DNA of 64,000 nucleotides. Origin: an uncultured Verrucomicrobiota bacterium. GTDB lineage: Bacteria > Verrucomicrobiota > Verrucomicrobiia > Opitutales > Seribacteraceae. Below are positions 18,701-28,045 of the stretch, piece after piece; positions within the stretch are counted from its first letter, which is position 1; every line of letters begins with the position of its first letter. The notes beneath the pieces are model-generated. The model was given only the letters and a program-made list of their open reading frames with translations, was not told the origin of the DNA and did not search any database. Location: the NCBI GenBank assembly GCA_902615835.1, contig CACMQL010000004.1, forward strand, positions 1 to 64,000. The letters are read 5' to 3'. Both the position numbers and the translations under genes were made by a program.

Positions 18701-19626
18701 GGATAGTTATGGGAAGTGGTCAGTACAATTATGGATCGAATGTTGAAATTAGTGCTACCCCTTTGTCCGGATATTCGTTTTCGGAATGGGAGGGTCCAAA
18801 TATAGTTGATTCTACCTCGTCTACTACTCAGATTAGGTTGACGGGAGACACAAATGTAACCGCACATTTTACAAGAGTGGTGTACCCCCTGACCGTCAAT
18901 TCCACGGTTGGTGGTTCAGTCTCGGGAGAAGGTAAGTTTTATTACGGTTACAATGCATCCATATCTGCACTTCCATCAGAAGGTTATAGTTTTGTTAAAT
19001 GGGCGGGCTCCGGAGTTACTAATCCAAGTTTACCGTTTACATCGGTTCCAATGACTGAAGATAGAAATGTAACCGCGGAATTTTCCTTAAATTCGTATCA
19101 GTTAACTGTGTTCAACAGTGCAGGAGGCACGGTCGCTGGGGCGGGCAAGTATTTTTTCAATACGGAAGCTTTTCTCACTGCAATTCCTCATCAAGGCTTT
19201 GAATTTTCAAACTGGATGGGTGATGATATCCAGAATCCCACATCTCCATCCATTAAATTAACCATGTCAAGTGATCGGGAAGTGACTCCCACTTTTAGAT
19301 TAATTAATTTATCAAGGGCAATAGAAGGGGTGAATGAAATAACCACGGACTGGTATGACTCCGACTGGTTCGGAATCTTCTTTCAGAATGCTAGTGGGTG
19401 GGCATATCATTTGGAATTAGGATGGATTTACCCGGTTGCTGAGAGTCAGAAAAATATTTGGTTCTGGCAAATTCATCTTGGATGGGTTTGGGCGGATCAG
19501 GAGACATTCCCTCAGCAGTATCTTTGGTCACAAAACTCGAACAACTGGCTTTGGTGGGAAAGGTCCAGCCAATCCAATATCCGTTTTTATGATTACTCAA
19601 TTTTGGATTGGTTTAGCTTTCCATAA
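15760..19626 (+). CDS. Large secreted protein: PQQ-like beta-propeller + InlB-B-type repeats + Trp-rich C-terminal module
   Basis: ATG at 15760 precedes a signal peptide; repeated 'GSIYIGSNDNKLHAFNADGTSKW' blades; repeated 'GGSVSGEGNFSHGTQANVSATPLIGFSFSGW' units; C-terminal 'GWAYHLELGWIYPV...FWQIHLGWVWADQETFPQQYLW'. Confidence 0.88.
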   Translation: MLRLSVRVFFFLVLLTWVIRSSLWGNSFTHASADWNVTTGGVIFSSPAIAEDGSIYIGSNDNKLHAFNADGTSKWNFTAGNWVDSTPAISSDGTIYVASWDNKIYALNSANGDKLWDYETNSYIIASPAIGADGRIYVGSKDSIFYALESNGSVAWEYFAGQPITSSAALGQDGTIYFGDENGTFHAVNPDGSLKWTYLVDTVADTNKSVLSSPALDLSGNLYFGAGNGYCYSLTDNENNATLNWKFLTGDRVDASPILGLNEEVLFVSRDGYIRSLSTLSGGLNWDAFVGDVFYSSPVVDENGRAYVIGYTGGGQNHLFAFDANGSKAWDTNDTNCPFEIGGLVDSSLALSADGKLYYGCFDNRLYCLNLGVGPAASDWPMFQRSSRRDGAWPSYLLEISVSPSSVATASGGGIYNQGATATISLNNISQGYSFNRWSGGTSGSNNPLSLAINSNISITANFSLNQYLLTVNAGSGGSASGNGTFTHGATATITATPEQGYSFNSWSGQGIAKTSEASTTVSMTDNRVVGATFAPLIHSISTMVSPNGTGEVSGAGNYQFGDNLTLTATATSAGYSFLSWSGDLNSSVNPLAIQVDANLSLTANFRLDAYSLELISGAGGTVSGEGNFSHGTQANISATPLVGYSFSGWSGDGFADPNAASTSVEMTQPRTITASFSLNSYPLTVVAGTGGSVSGEGNFSHGTQANVSATPLIGFSFSGWDGDGIENNYSSKTFVSMTQPRTVTAIFTNKYYSLHLDSSFGGNVSGEGNYSYGDLVAITAIPEEGYEFQKWSGNIEGNQTSPSTTILIDANKSITANFSQIPEDHLSLSISANPQSGGSTVGGGSYPANTSVLLNAQPLPGYEFLSWSGIGIDDRNHSQTTIILTEDLALTANFQKKIFNLLISESEGGQATGQNSYPYATKASLSAVANPGYRFTKWSGTGIKNPTLPETEIVVTEDQTISANFEILRFQLNVDLVNGGIVMGSGQYNYGSNVEISATPLSGYSFSEWEGPNIVDSTSSTTQIRLTGDTNVTAHFTRVVYPLTVNSTVGGSVSGEGKFYYGYNASISALPSEGYSFVKWAGSGVTNPSLPFTSVPMTEDRNVTAEFSLNSYQLTVFNSAGGTVAGAGKYFFNTEAFLTAIPHQGFEFSNWMGDDIQNPTSPSIKLTMSSDREVTPTFRLINLSRAIEGVNEITTDWYDSDWFGIFFQNASGWAYHLELGWIYPVAESQKNIWFWQIHLGWVWADQETFPQQYLWSQNSNNWLWWERSSQSNIRFYDYSILDWFSFP
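16980..19290 (+). repeat. Array of about 70-aa InlB-B-type repeats within the surface protein gene
   Basis: Recurring G-x-G-x-(F/Y)-x-x-G-x-x-(A)-x-(I/L)-x-A-x-P-x-x-G-Y-x-F-x-x-W periodicity; near-identical about 80-bp DNA units at about 17628 and 17836. Confidence 0.85.
19341..19626 (+). other. Trp-rich C-terminal module, copy 1
   Basis: 'DWFGIFFQNASGWAYHLELGWIYPVAESQKNIWFWQIHLGWVWADQETFPQQYLWSQNSNNWLWWERSSQSNIRFYDYSILDWFSFP'. Confidence 0.8.
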
Positions 19627-19632
19627 TTTGGA

Positions 19633-20232
19633 TCATGGATCTAGAATTTTTCTGCTTTGTAATGCATTTTCGAGGGTATTCTGATCGGCGTAAGTAATCC
19701 CACCGCCACTGGGCAAACCAAAACCAATCCGGGTCACTTTTAAATTCTCATTCTGAAAAACCTCATTTTTCAGATAATGGCAGGTCGCTTCTCCTTCCAT
19801 GTCATTACTTAGGGCTAGAATCACTTCTTCGAACTTCCCGCTGGCTAACCTCTCACGCAGGTTGGCAATGTTTAATTGTTCAGGACCGACCCCTTTTACC
19901 GGGGATAATTTACCCATAAGGATGTGATACTTACCACGAAAGACTCCAGCTTTTTCCATGGCAAACAAGTCAGTGACAGACTCTACAAGACACAGTCTGT
20001 CGTCCTCCCTTTCATCAGACGCGCAAATTTTACACAGTTCTTGATCGGTCAAATTACCGCAAACCCTACATGCCCCAAGGGTTTCCTTCGCGACTGAAAC
20101 TTTTTCGACCAGTTCTTTGGCATGTTCAGGTTTTTCAACCAAGAGATGCAATGCTATTTTTTCCGCCGAACGGTAACCCAGTCCCGGTAGGGACTTGAGG
20201 CTTTGAACCAGTCGTTCGTATGGTTCGTTCAA
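19633..20232 (-). CDS. recR: Recombination protein RecR
   Basis: 'LPGLGYRSAEKIALHLL', four-Cys zinc finger 'CRVCGNLTDQELCKIC', Toprim region. Confidence 0.97.
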   Translation of the reverse strand: MNEPYERLVQSLKSLPGLGYRSAEKIALHLLVEKPEHAKELVEKVSVAKETLGACRVCGNLTDQELCKICASDEREDDRLCLVESVTDLFAMEKAGVFRGKYHILMGKLSPVKGVGPEQLNIANLRERLASGKFEEVILALSNDMEGEATCHYLKNEVFQNENLKVTRIGFGLPSGGGITYADQNTLENALQSRKILDP

Positions 20233-20252
20233 AAGGAACTAACCAGAATGAA

Positions 20253-20561
20253 TTAGAATAAACCAGGCATTTGCATCCCACCCGTGAGCCCGCTCATCGC
20301 TTCATCATTTTTCTTTTTTGCCTGTTCGGATGCGTCCACGATGGCCTGTAAAATTGCCTCGCTGACAAAATCCGGATCCTCTTTGAGGAATTCTGGGTCT
20401 AGTTGCAAATCTTTAAACTCGCCCATCCCAGAAATCTTGACCGATACCGCACCTCCGCCTCCGGATACCTCCAGAATTTCATCTGCTAAGGAAGACTGGG
20501 CTTCCTCCATTTTTTGCTGCATTTTTTGAGCCTGTTTGAGTAATTTTCCTACGCCTACCAT
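20253..20561 (-). CDS. YbaB/EbfC family nucleoid-associated protein
   Basis: 'LLKQAQKMQQKMEEAQ', 'VSVKISGMGEFKDLQLDPE'; adjacent to recR as usual. Confidence 0.95.
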   Translation of the reverse strand: MVGVGKLLKQAQKMQQKMEEAQSSLADEILEVSGGGGAVSVKISGMGEFKDLQLDPEFLKEDPDFVSEAILQAIVDASEQAKKKNDEAMSGLTGGMQMPGLF

Positions 20562-20584
20562 GATTAAAGGTTAAAGTTTAATTT

Positions 20585-21445
20585 CTATCCTAGCAAGCTT
20601 TCGTAACCCTTAATAAAAGAGGAAAATCGTGGAGACCAATTTAATTCTTCCATGATTCGCTGGCTGGAAATTTTACGGTTTGGGGTATCCTCTTTATCAT
20701 CTTCGGAAAAAGCAGGAGGCGGAACTTTAAGTCTGTTTGCCAACCATTCAACCATCTCGCCTCTGGCAGATGGAGATCCATCCGTTAGATTGTAGATGCG
20801 GCCGAGATTTTTTTCTTCGGCCAACAAGCATGTGAAAATAGCAGAGACGGCATCATCGCGATGAATGAGATTTAAAATGCGACCGGCATTGCCATCCATA
20901 GTCACGCCATTCTTCACTTTATCGGCCAATAAATGTCGCTCAGGGCCATAAATGCCTCCCAACCTCAGCACGAAACTTCTTGCTATTGAAGGAGGAGGAG
21001 GGAAGGAAATTCCCTCCGCTGCAAGGAGCAGTCCACCTTTTTCTGAAACACCGGCACAGGACGCAGTCTCGTCTACAAGTTTGCGGCCAGTTTGGGGGTA
21101 TACGGAACAACTACTGGTGAACAAATAACTATGGACTTTACCTGCCTCAAGCCACTTCATTGCAGACTTCTGTCCTTCAATGTAGGAAGTCACATACCCT
21201 TCAGGTGATGGTGAAAAGGCACCCACACAATTGACCACAAAATCTTGGTTTGGCTCCAGGTAGGAATGCCACTCGTCGCTGTCCAGGCGGGAAACCACCA
21301 CTTCCTGAACCCCCATATTTTCAAGCTTATGGCCAGTTGCTTGATTTCGCGTGAGAGCGGATACTTTCCACTTTTTATCCAAGGCAACAGCAGCCAAAGC
21401 CGTACCAATGTAACCACAGCCTAAAATTGTGAGGGTAGAAGACAT
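20585..21445 (-). CDS. NAD-dependent epimerase/dehydratase family (extended SDR)
   Basis: 'LGCGYIGTALAAVALDKKWKVSALTR', 'TSSCSVYPQTG', 'RLGGIYGPER'. Confidence 0.85.
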   Translation of the reverse strand: MSSTLTILGCGYIGTALAAVALDKKWKVSALTRNQATGHKLENMGVQEVVVSRLDSDEWHSYLEPNQDFVVNCVGAFSPSPEGYVTSYIEGQKSAMKWLEAGKVHSYLFTSSCSVYPQTGRKLVDETASCAGVSEKGGLLLAAEGISFPPPPSIARSFVLRLGGIYGPERHLLADKVKNGVTMDGNAGRILNLIHRDDAVSAIFTCLLAEEKNLGRIYNLTDGSPSARGEMVEWLANRLKVPPPAFSEDDKEDTPNRKISSQRIMEELNWSPRFSSFIKGYESLLG

Positions 21446-21545
21446 TAGTGCTTTATTTATCTACTTTTGGGGCTGGATGTCAAGATTACCTCCTCTTCCT
21501 CATTTCTCATTTGTCTTCAAAGGATCAGGATGTCATGTAAAGGTC

Positions 21546-22013
21546 ATGCATATTTTATTTGTTTGTTGGGGGAATATCTGTCGGTCCCCCGCGGCTGAAG
21601 CTACATTCAGAAAAATAGTTAAACAAGAGGGTTTGGGTGATCGAATATCGATTGATTCGGCTGGCACTATTTCACAGCATCAGGGTAATCCCCCTGATCA
21701 TCGAATGCAAAATGCAGCAAAAGCAAGAAATCTTTCCATTTCGGGAAAAGCAAGAATGGTTGAAAAGAGTGATTTCGAAAGGGCAGACATGCTCCTAACC
21801 ATGGATAGTTTTAATTTTTCCGAGCTTAGCAAGCTTGCCCCGGAGAATGAGCACCAGAAAAAGATCGTCCCGTTCTGTAATTTTGTCAGCTCCGATGATA
21901 CGGAAGTCCCTGATCCCTACTACGGGGGCCCTTCCGGATTTGAAAAGGTCCTCGATTTATTGGAAGATGGATGTACAAGCCTGCTTCTGCATCTAAAACA
22001 AAAGCTTTTGTAA
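21546..22013 (+). CDS. Low-molecular-weight protein tyrosine phosphatase
   Basis: 'ILFVCWGNICRSPAAEATF' P-loop; 'VPDPYYGGPSGFEKVLDLLEDG'; start set at MHILFVC. Confidence 0.93.
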   Translation: MHILFVCWGNICRSPAAEATFRKIVKQEGLGDRISIDSAGTISQHQGNPPDHRMQNAAKARNLSISGKARMVEKSDFERADMLLTMDSFNFSELSKLAPENEHQKKIVPFCNFVSSDDTEVPDPYYGGPSGFEKVLDLLEDGCTSLLLHLKQKLL

Positions 22014-22032
22014 ACCTTAATATCTGATTAGC

Positions 22033-22908
22033 ATGCCTGTCTATTCGTCGGTCGAGGAAGCAATTAGTCAAGTGACTGGGGAAGTTTTTCAAAGGAATAA
22101 GTCTTCTTCCTTATCTGGAGGCAGTATAAGCCATAGCCAGTGCATTACGGGCAAGGATGGCAGAGTTTTTTTTTGCAAGGAGAATGATTTATCTTTTCTG
22201 CCTTTTTTTGAAGCGGAAGCCTTGGCCCTCAAACAAATTAGGGATACTCAAACCATTCGTACCCCAGAGGTGATCGGTTTTGGATCCACCGAAGTGGCTT
22301 CTTTCCTCGTTCTAGAATACATACAAGAGGGTACCTCTTCACCCTCCGGTCAAAAAGAAATGGGGCATGAGTTAGCGAGGCTCCACAAAATTGAACAACC
22401 CTTTTTTGGCTGGGTACGAGATAATTGTATTGGGTCCACTCCTCAGCCTAACCCAAAAAGAGAAAATTGGATTGAATTTTACCGGATGCACCGTTTGCAG
22501 CATCAATTTGAATTGGCTTCCCAAAAAGGGTGCTCCTTTGACAAAGCGGCAGTGCTTTTACTCAATCTCGAATCTTTCTTCCTGGATTACCGACCCCGCC
22601 CGTCCCTTCTCCATGGAGATCTGTGGGGTGGAAATGCCAGTCATGACCGTGCAGGTCATCCATTTATTTTTGATCCCGCCACTTATTATGGTGACCGCGA
22701 AGCCGATATTGCCTTCACCCACATGTTTGGCGGATTCAGTTCTTCTTTTTATCAGGCTTATGAAAAAGAATTCCCCTTGGATCCCGGCTTTAAAACCAGA
22801 AAGATTCTCTACAATCTTTACCATGAGCTCAATCATTTTAATCTGTTTGGCGGGGGCTATGCATCCTCTGCCCAGTCGAGCATTAACCAGTTAGTCTCCG
22901 CCCTATGA
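22033..22908 (+). CDS. Fructosamine/ketosamine-3-kinase family protein
   Basis: 'LLHGDLWGGNASHDRAGHPFIFDPATYYGDREADIAFTHMFGGF'. Confidence 0.92.
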   Translation: MPVYSSVEEAISQVTGEVFQRNKSSSLSGGSISHSQCITGKDGRVFFCKENDLSFLPFFEAEALALKQIRDTQTIRTPEVIGFGSTEVASFLVLEYIQEGTSSPSGQKEMGHELARLHKIEQPFFGWVRDNCIGSTPQPNPKRENWIEFYRMHRLQHQFELASQKGCSFDKAAVLLLNLESFFLDYRPRPSLLHGDLWGGNASHDRAGHPFIFDPATYYGDREADIAFTHMFGGFSSSFYQAYEKEFPLDPGFKTRKILYNLYHELNHFNLFGGGYASSAQSSINQLVSAL

Positions 22909-23459
22909 AAAATACTGACATTGAAAAAGTCATCCTTTCCGCCGAGACAATCAGGTCAAGAATTCTGGAAATTGCAGAAGAAATCAATCAACACTATCAG
23001 GACAGAGTACGGGAAATCATTTTAATCACGCTGTTGGACGGTGCCATCGTTTTCACTGCAGATCTTATTCGCCATCTCTCCGTTCCGCTGCGACTGGATT
23101 GTATTCGTGTTTCCAGCTATGGCGACTCCACAAATCCGGAGACTGCTCCCCGTATTCTTGGATCCCTAAAGTCAGATGTTCGGGAAAGACATGTTTTACT
23201 CGTGGATGACATTTTGGACACCGGCAACACCATGCAAAAGGTAGTTAGTGAAGTCTCGGCTAAAAAACCTGCTTCACTGAAAACCTGTGTTTTTCTGAAT
23301 AAACCGGAAAGAAGACAAAATAACTTTCAGGCTGACTGGTCCGGATTCAATATCCCCGATGAATTTGTGGTTGGATATGGTTTGGACTACGCCGGTAGAT
23401 ATCGAGAGCTCCCCTATCTTGGAACCCTGATGCCTTCCATTTACACCCAAACCCTCTGA
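22905..23459 (+). CDS. hpt: Hypoxanthine phosphoribosyltransferase
   Basis: PRPP motif 'HVLLVDDILDTGNTMQKV', 'FVVGYGLDYAGRYRELPYLGTL'. Confidence 0.93.
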   Translation: MKNTDIEKVILSAETIRSRILEIAEEINQHYQDRVREIILITLLDGAIVFTADLIRHLSVPLRLDCIRVSSYGDSTNPETAPRILGSLKSDVRERHVLLVDDILDTGNTMQKVVSEVSAKKPASLKTCVFLNKPERRQNNFQADWSGFNIPDEFVVGYGLDYAGRYRELPYLGTLMPSIYTQTL

Positions 23460-24073
23460 TGAGTCAAAATTTCTGCTCGGACAACCCCCTGCGAAAGATT
23501 TATCTCTGGACCCTGTCACTGGCAGAAAAAAAACTGGCCGGGGTCTGGCTCGGCTTACTTTCCTTTGCGGAAGCCAGTTTTTTCCCGATTCCCCCGGATG
23601 TCCTCTTGATTCCGCTTTGCCTGGGAAAAATGAAAAAGGCCTTCAAATTTGCTTTTATCTGTTCAGTTGCCTCAGTTCTTGGGGGCGTGGCCGGCTATGT
23701 ACTGGGAGCTTTTGCCTGGGATGAATTGTCCGGAATATTTTTCGAATACATCCCTGGTTTCACCGAGGAAAAATTCGTAAAGCTGAAAGACTGGTATGAA
23801 GAATGGGGCTGGCCCCTCGTCTTTCTGGCCGGATTTTCTCCCATTCCCTATAAAATATTCACCGTGGCAAGCGGAGTCCTGGGGATGGCACTGGCTCCCT
23901 TTATTTTGGCCTCGGCCGTGAGCCGCTCAGCCCGTTTTTTTCTGGTCGCTTTTCTGATGGCAAGATTTGGTGAACCCATGAAAGAAAAAATAGACAAACA
24001 CTTCAATCTTTTAGCCCTAGTCTTTGGAATTCTCCTGATTGGAGGAATCCTTGTGCTGAAATTTCTCAAATAA
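23459..24073 (+). CDS. VTT/DedA-family membrane protein (YqaA-like)
   Basis: 'FPIPPDVLLIPLCLGK', 'PLVFLAGFSPIPYKIFTVASGVLGMALAPFI'. Confidence 0.85.
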   Translation: MSQNFCSDNPLRKIYLWTLSLAEKKLAGVWLGLLSFAEASFFPIPPDVLLIPLCLGKMKKAFKFAFICSVASVLGGVAGYVLGAFAWDELSGIFFEYIPGFTEEKFVKLKDWYEEWGWPLVFLAGFSPIPYKIFTVASGVLGMALAPFILASAVSRSARFFLVAFLMARFGEPMKEKIDKHFNLLALVFGILLIGGILVLKFLK

Positions 24074-24091
24074 AGAAATCTGAAAAAGTTG

Positions 24092-24676
24092 TTAGGTGTT
24101 CAGTGCCCCGGCCTTTGAAAAGCATTTCCGGCAAAAAGAAATATATCTCTCATTTCCTCCAATTTCGATCTGCACTCCGTCTTTCTCAATTTCACCGTCG
24201 GCATTCACCCTGGCATTCATCGTGGCTTTTTTCCCACAACTACAAATTGCCTTGATCTCCCGGATCTCATCCGCCCATGCCAGTAAATACTGGCTGCCCT
24301 CAAAAGTCTCTCCGCGAAAATCAGTCCGCAATCCATAGGTTAAGACTGGAATGTCATCCTGATCCACTAAGTCGGTAAGTTGCCTGACTTGCTTACGGGT
24401 CAGAAACTGAGCCTCATCAATCAGCACACACCCAATGGCTTGGTCCCCTTTTTGGGCTCTGACAATTTTTGCCAGATCATCCGATTTTTCGAAAGCAATT
24501 GCCTGGGTATCTATACCTATTCTTGATTTGATCACTCCCCTTCCCGCCCGGTCATCAATTCCGGCGGTGAAAAGAATTGTCTGCATACCCCGTTCCATAT
24601 AATTATGATTTGCCTGAAGCAGGGCCGTGGACTTGCCTGCATTCATGGCGGAATAATTAAAATGGAGCTTGGCCAT
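24092..24676 (-). CDS. tdk: Thymidine kinase
   Basis: '[25 protein letters not shown]', '[10 protein letters not shown]', '[12 protein letters not shown]', zinc-binding Cys residues. Confidence 0.96.
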   Translation of the reverse strand: MAKLHFNYSAMNAGKSTALLQANHNYMERGMQTILFTAGIDDRAGRGVIKSRIGIDTQAIAFEKSDDLAKIVRAQKGDQAIGCVLIDEAQFLTRKQVRQLTDLVDQDDIPVLTYGLRTDFRGETFEGSQYLLAWADEIREIKAICSCGKKATMNARVNADGEIEKDGVQIEIGGNERYISFCRKCFSKAGALNT

Positions 24677-24690
24677 ACCTGCTGGCAGAA

Positions 24691-26304
24691 TCAAACGGTC
24701 TCGATTTCCAACCGTTCCATGTACTCGGTCACATTGCAAGTAAGCATGCGGGCCGTATTGGTTGAAATCTCCAAGACCTTGGTGACCACTCCGTCCAAAA
24801 AAGAACGGTCATGACTAACAATCAGGGCCGTGCCTGAGAACAAATTCAGTGCCTCCTGAAGCACTTCTTTACTACGAATATCCAAGTGATTGGTCGGTTC
24901 GTCCATGACCAGAAAATTACAGGGTGTCATCAATAATTTGGCAAGAGCAACCCGGTTCCTCTCTCCCCCCGACAAAACCGAGGTTTTTTTAAACACCTCA
25001 TTTCCACTGAAAAGCAGGGCCCCCAAAGCGGCTCTGGGATTGGCCTCAGGATTATTCTCACACACCTCCTCCACTTCGCTCAGTACTTCATTGGCAGGAT
25101 TCAATTCTTCGGCCTGATGCTGGGCGAAGTAACCAATCACGGTATTGACGCCGACATCCCGCTTGCCCTGTTGAAAGGGTTCCACCCCGGCAAGAATTCG
25201 GGCCAGGGTGGATTTCCCCGCCCCATTGACTCCGACCACCGCAATCCTGTCCCCTTTTTCAATTCTTAGATCAAGTCCTTCAAAGACCCTATTCTCCCCA
25301 TAAGCTTTGGACATCTCTTCAAGCTCCACCACCTTTTGGCTTGCGGGTGGTGAGGGAGGAAACCGAAAATAAATTTTTTTCTCCTCTGCCTCCGGTTTAA
25401 CAATTTCCATTTTTTCCAGAGCTTTTATTCGGCTTTGCACCATGGCTGCCTTTTTCACATTCGACCGGAAACGATTAATAAACTCTTTCTCTTTTTGAAT
25501 TTCTTTCTTCTGGTTTACATACGCTTTTCTTTGCCTTTCCATTCGGGCCGCACTCTCCTCCAAATAAAAACTATAATTGCCTTTATAACGGTTCAGGCTC
25601 CCCATTTTCAATTCAATGGTTCTTTCGGTCACGCTTTCCAAAAATGCCCGATCGTGGGAAATGATTAAAATTGATCCCTGATACTTTTTTAAATAATGCT
25701 CCAACCAGTTTTGGGAGACCACATCCAAGTGATTGGTCGGCTCATCCAGAATCAAAAGAGAGGGTCCTTGCAGGAGCAACTTGCCCAGGGCAATCCGCAT
25801 CTGCCATCCTCCCGAAAATTCATCCACCCTGCGGTTCATGTCCTGCAAAGGGAAACCCATTCCGGTCATCACTTTTTCAATCCGCGAGTTCATTTTTTCA
25901 GGCTCAAAACTGGCGAGTTGTTCTTCCCATGCCCCCATCAGATCAATCAGATCATAAAATTCTTCCGCTTCGGGATCCATCTCACCTAGCTTTTTTTCGG
26001 CATCGTCCAGCTTCACCTGAAGTTCGGTCATCCCGGAAAAAGCCTTGGCCACCTCCTCCCTCAAAGTACAACCTTTGACGGATATCCCGTCCTGAGGCAG
26101 GTATCCGACCGTTGCATAATCCGGCTTTTCCACTTCGCCTTCGTCGGGCACCACCTCCCCCATTAACATGCGCAAGAAGGTGGTCTTCCCTGAACCATTC
26201 GATCCGACTAAGGCAATCCGATCCTTGGGCCCAATTGTTTCAGCAATTCCGGAAAATAATTTTTTATGCCCAAATGCAAGATGGACATCCTTTATGAAAA
26301 TCAT
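24691..26304 (-). CDS. ABC-F family ATP-binding protein
   Basis: Two ABC cassettes: '[12 protein letters not shown]', '[15 protein letters not shown]', '[14 protein letters not shown]', '[15 protein letters not shown]', 'DEPTNHLD' twice. Confidence 0.96.
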   Translation of the reverse strand: MIFIKDVHLAFGHKKLFSGIAETIGPKDRIALVGSNGSGKTTFLRMLMGEVVPDEGEVEKPDYATVGYLPQDGISVKGCTLREEVAKAFSGMTELQVKLDDAEKKLGEMDPEAEEFYDLIDLMGAWEEQLASFEPEKMNSRIEKVMTGMGFPLQDMNRRVDEFSGGWQMRIALGKLLLQGPSLLILDEPTNHLDVVSQNWLEHYLKKYQGSILIISHDRAFLESVTERTIELKMGSLNRYKGNYSFYLEESAARMERQRKAYVNQKKEIQKEKEFINRFRSNVKKAAMVQSRIKALEKMEIVKPEAEEKKIYFRFPPSPPASQKVVELEEMSKAYGENRVFEGLDLRIEKGDRIAVVGVNGAGKSTLARILAGVEPFQQGKRDVGVNTVIGYFAQHQAEELNPANEVLSEVEEVCENNPEANPRAALGALLFSGNEVFKKTSVLSGGERNRVALAKLLMTPCNFLVMDEPTNHLDIRSKEVLQEALNLFSGTALIVSHDRSFLDGVVTKVLEISTNTARMLTCNVTEYMERLEIETV

Positions 26305-26375
26305 TGGATGCTTTTATTTTGAAAACGGATTGCATGCAATGAGATTAGATCCGAAGAGTAACCTTCGGGGATCAT

Positions 26376-26957
26376 TTAATCCCCCAGCAACAAGGGTAAT
26401 TTCCGGGTTGTTTCAATTCCATTTTCAAAGTGTAAATTGGGTAGACTGTTTCCTTCTTGATCAAAAAACACCCATACCCCTTCTTGCAAGCCCTCCAAGT
26501 ATTGACCTGCCAACTTTGGGGTTCCATCCTCATACCATTCCTCATACTTTCCATGCCAGCGATCATTTTTCATCATACCTGATTTAAAAAGCTGCCCGCT
26601 CCTATACCAAATCTTTCGCGTTCCTGCCTTCACTCCATTGGAATACTCGGTTTCTTCCCTGATCGAACCATCCACGAAATATTCTTTGAATAATCCATCT
26701 CTGGGAGTGGAAGACCCCGGTCTTTTTGTCATCGACGAAGTCAAATCATCCTGCCCAGCGTTGCTTGAGAAAGTCCCCTTTAATTTATTTTCGGTAAGGT
26801 TCTCAAAGTCGAAAGTTTTCTCATCTGGGTAAAAATCATTCGATTGGTTTGATTCCCTTTCATTGAAATTATTTTGAGCGGTCTGATCAGACGCCGGATC
26901 CGTGCATCCGACCAGAGCCGTCAAAAAAACAAATGTTGAAAAGGAAGAAAATTTCAC
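26376..26957 (-). CDS. MORN_2-repeat lipoprotein (YwqK-like)
   Basis: Lipobox-like 'LVGCTD'; repeats 'DGLFKEYFVDGSIREETEYSNGVKAGTRKIWYRSGQLFKSG...WHGKYEEWYEDGTPKLAGQYLEG'. Confidence 0.8.
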   Translation of the reverse strand: MKFSSFSTFVFLTALVGCTDPASDQTAQNNFNERESNQSNDFYPDEKTFDFENLTENKLKGTFSSNAGQDDLTSSMTKRPGSSTPRDGLFKEYFVDGSIREETEYSNGVKAGTRKIWYRSGQLFKSGMMKNDRWHGKYEEWYEDGTPKLAGQYLEGLQEGVWVFFDQEGNSLPNLHFENGIETTRKLPLLLGD

Positions 26958-27060
26958 GGTCTTAGCTATATTTCTTTTTTCATCTCTGCCAAAAATAAAA
27001 CTCCGGGTTTTCTACTTTTTCCATTAAAACCATTTCGGACCCATCCCTCTAAGAATAATT

Positions 27061-27576
27061 ATGAAAACCCTTTTCCTCATCCGTCATGCTAAATCCAGTT
27101 GGGAAGACTCCCGACTTGATGATCACGAACGCCCTCTCAATCAACGAGGTAAAGAGAACGCCCCCAGGATGGCCGCACGATTACAGGAACTTGGAATTAA
27201 GCCTGATGCGTTAATCTCAAGCACCGCAAGGAGGGCCGCTTCAACAGCTCAGGTATTTGCCGACCACTTGGATTTTCCCAGAGACAAAATCCTTTTTGAC
27301 GCTGATCTCTATTTGGCAAGTGTTGGCATACTACAGAAAATCATTGGCAAAATTGAGGATTCCTTCCACACCGTCCTTATCTTTGGGCACAACCCTGGAC
27401 TCACTTTACTTGTCTCTCAAGTTTGGGGACTTCCCATTGGCAACCTTCCCACTTGCGGAATAGTAAGTTTGAATTTTGAAAGTTTCACTTGGCCAGAGGC
27501 TTCATCCAGATTACCGAAAAAAGCTGCATTTGACTTCCCTAAAAACTCATCTCCTCCCATTTCTTTTTCAAAATAA
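27061..27576 (+). CDS. sixA: Phosphohistidine phosphatase SixA-like
   Basis: 'TLFLIRHAKSSWEDSRLDDHERPLNQRGKENAPRMA', 'TVLIFGHNPGLT'. Confidence 0.92.
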   Translation: MKTLFLIRHAKSSWEDSRLDDHERPLNQRGKENAPRMAARLQELGIKPDALISSTARRAASTAQVFADHLDFPRDKILFDADLYLASVGILQKIIGKIEDSFHTVLIFGHNPGLTLLVSQVWGLPIGNLPTCGIVSLNFESFTWPEASSRLPKKAAFDFPKNSSPPISFSK

Positions 27577-28045
27577 AATTAAAGAAAAGACAGACGCATC
27601 CGATTTTTATGGATATCGCAAGGAGGCGAGTAATTAATTCATAGATTTGCCTGGCAAGGATTGCCGGTTCGATCGCCCAACTTTCTTTTTGGAATCACTT
27701 AAAAATGATTGTTATTATTGCATTCGTATTAAGGTGTTTCCGCACCGCACCTTGCTTATTCTGAATTTTACCAATTCTACAACTAGCAATCTTAGTTGGC
27801 ATAAGTGGTGAGATAATAGGGGTGTGGATTCTTGCTTTGTAGTATCTGTAAATTTAAACCAACTAAATTCAACTGATGAAATAACCTAATCTCCAAAATC
27901 TCAACTAGGATGGTTGAGAATTTATCCATTATACAAGGATGTGTAATTTACTGCCTGCTACTTAGTGTAAAAATACTGTCGTTTCTACACTTCTGCATGC
28001 AAATCTTCCGCCCTTCTATTCTAGGTGTAAGTATAGTAAAAAAAT

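Noticed and set aside
25671-26078. 135-aa plus-strand ORF
   Set aside because: Antisense shadow of the ABC-F gene.
26376-26957. MORN_2 proteins as toxin-antitoxin antitoxins
   Set aside because: Both MORN_2 genes encode lipoproteins with no adjacent toxin-like gene; the TA label is an inherited annotation name, so no TA claim is made.
27775-27800. Sigma-54 promoter upstream of flagellin (TTGGCATAAGTGGTGAG)
   Set aside because: The -12 GC is absent (GA) so spacing/consensus fails; also about 250 bp from the gene.
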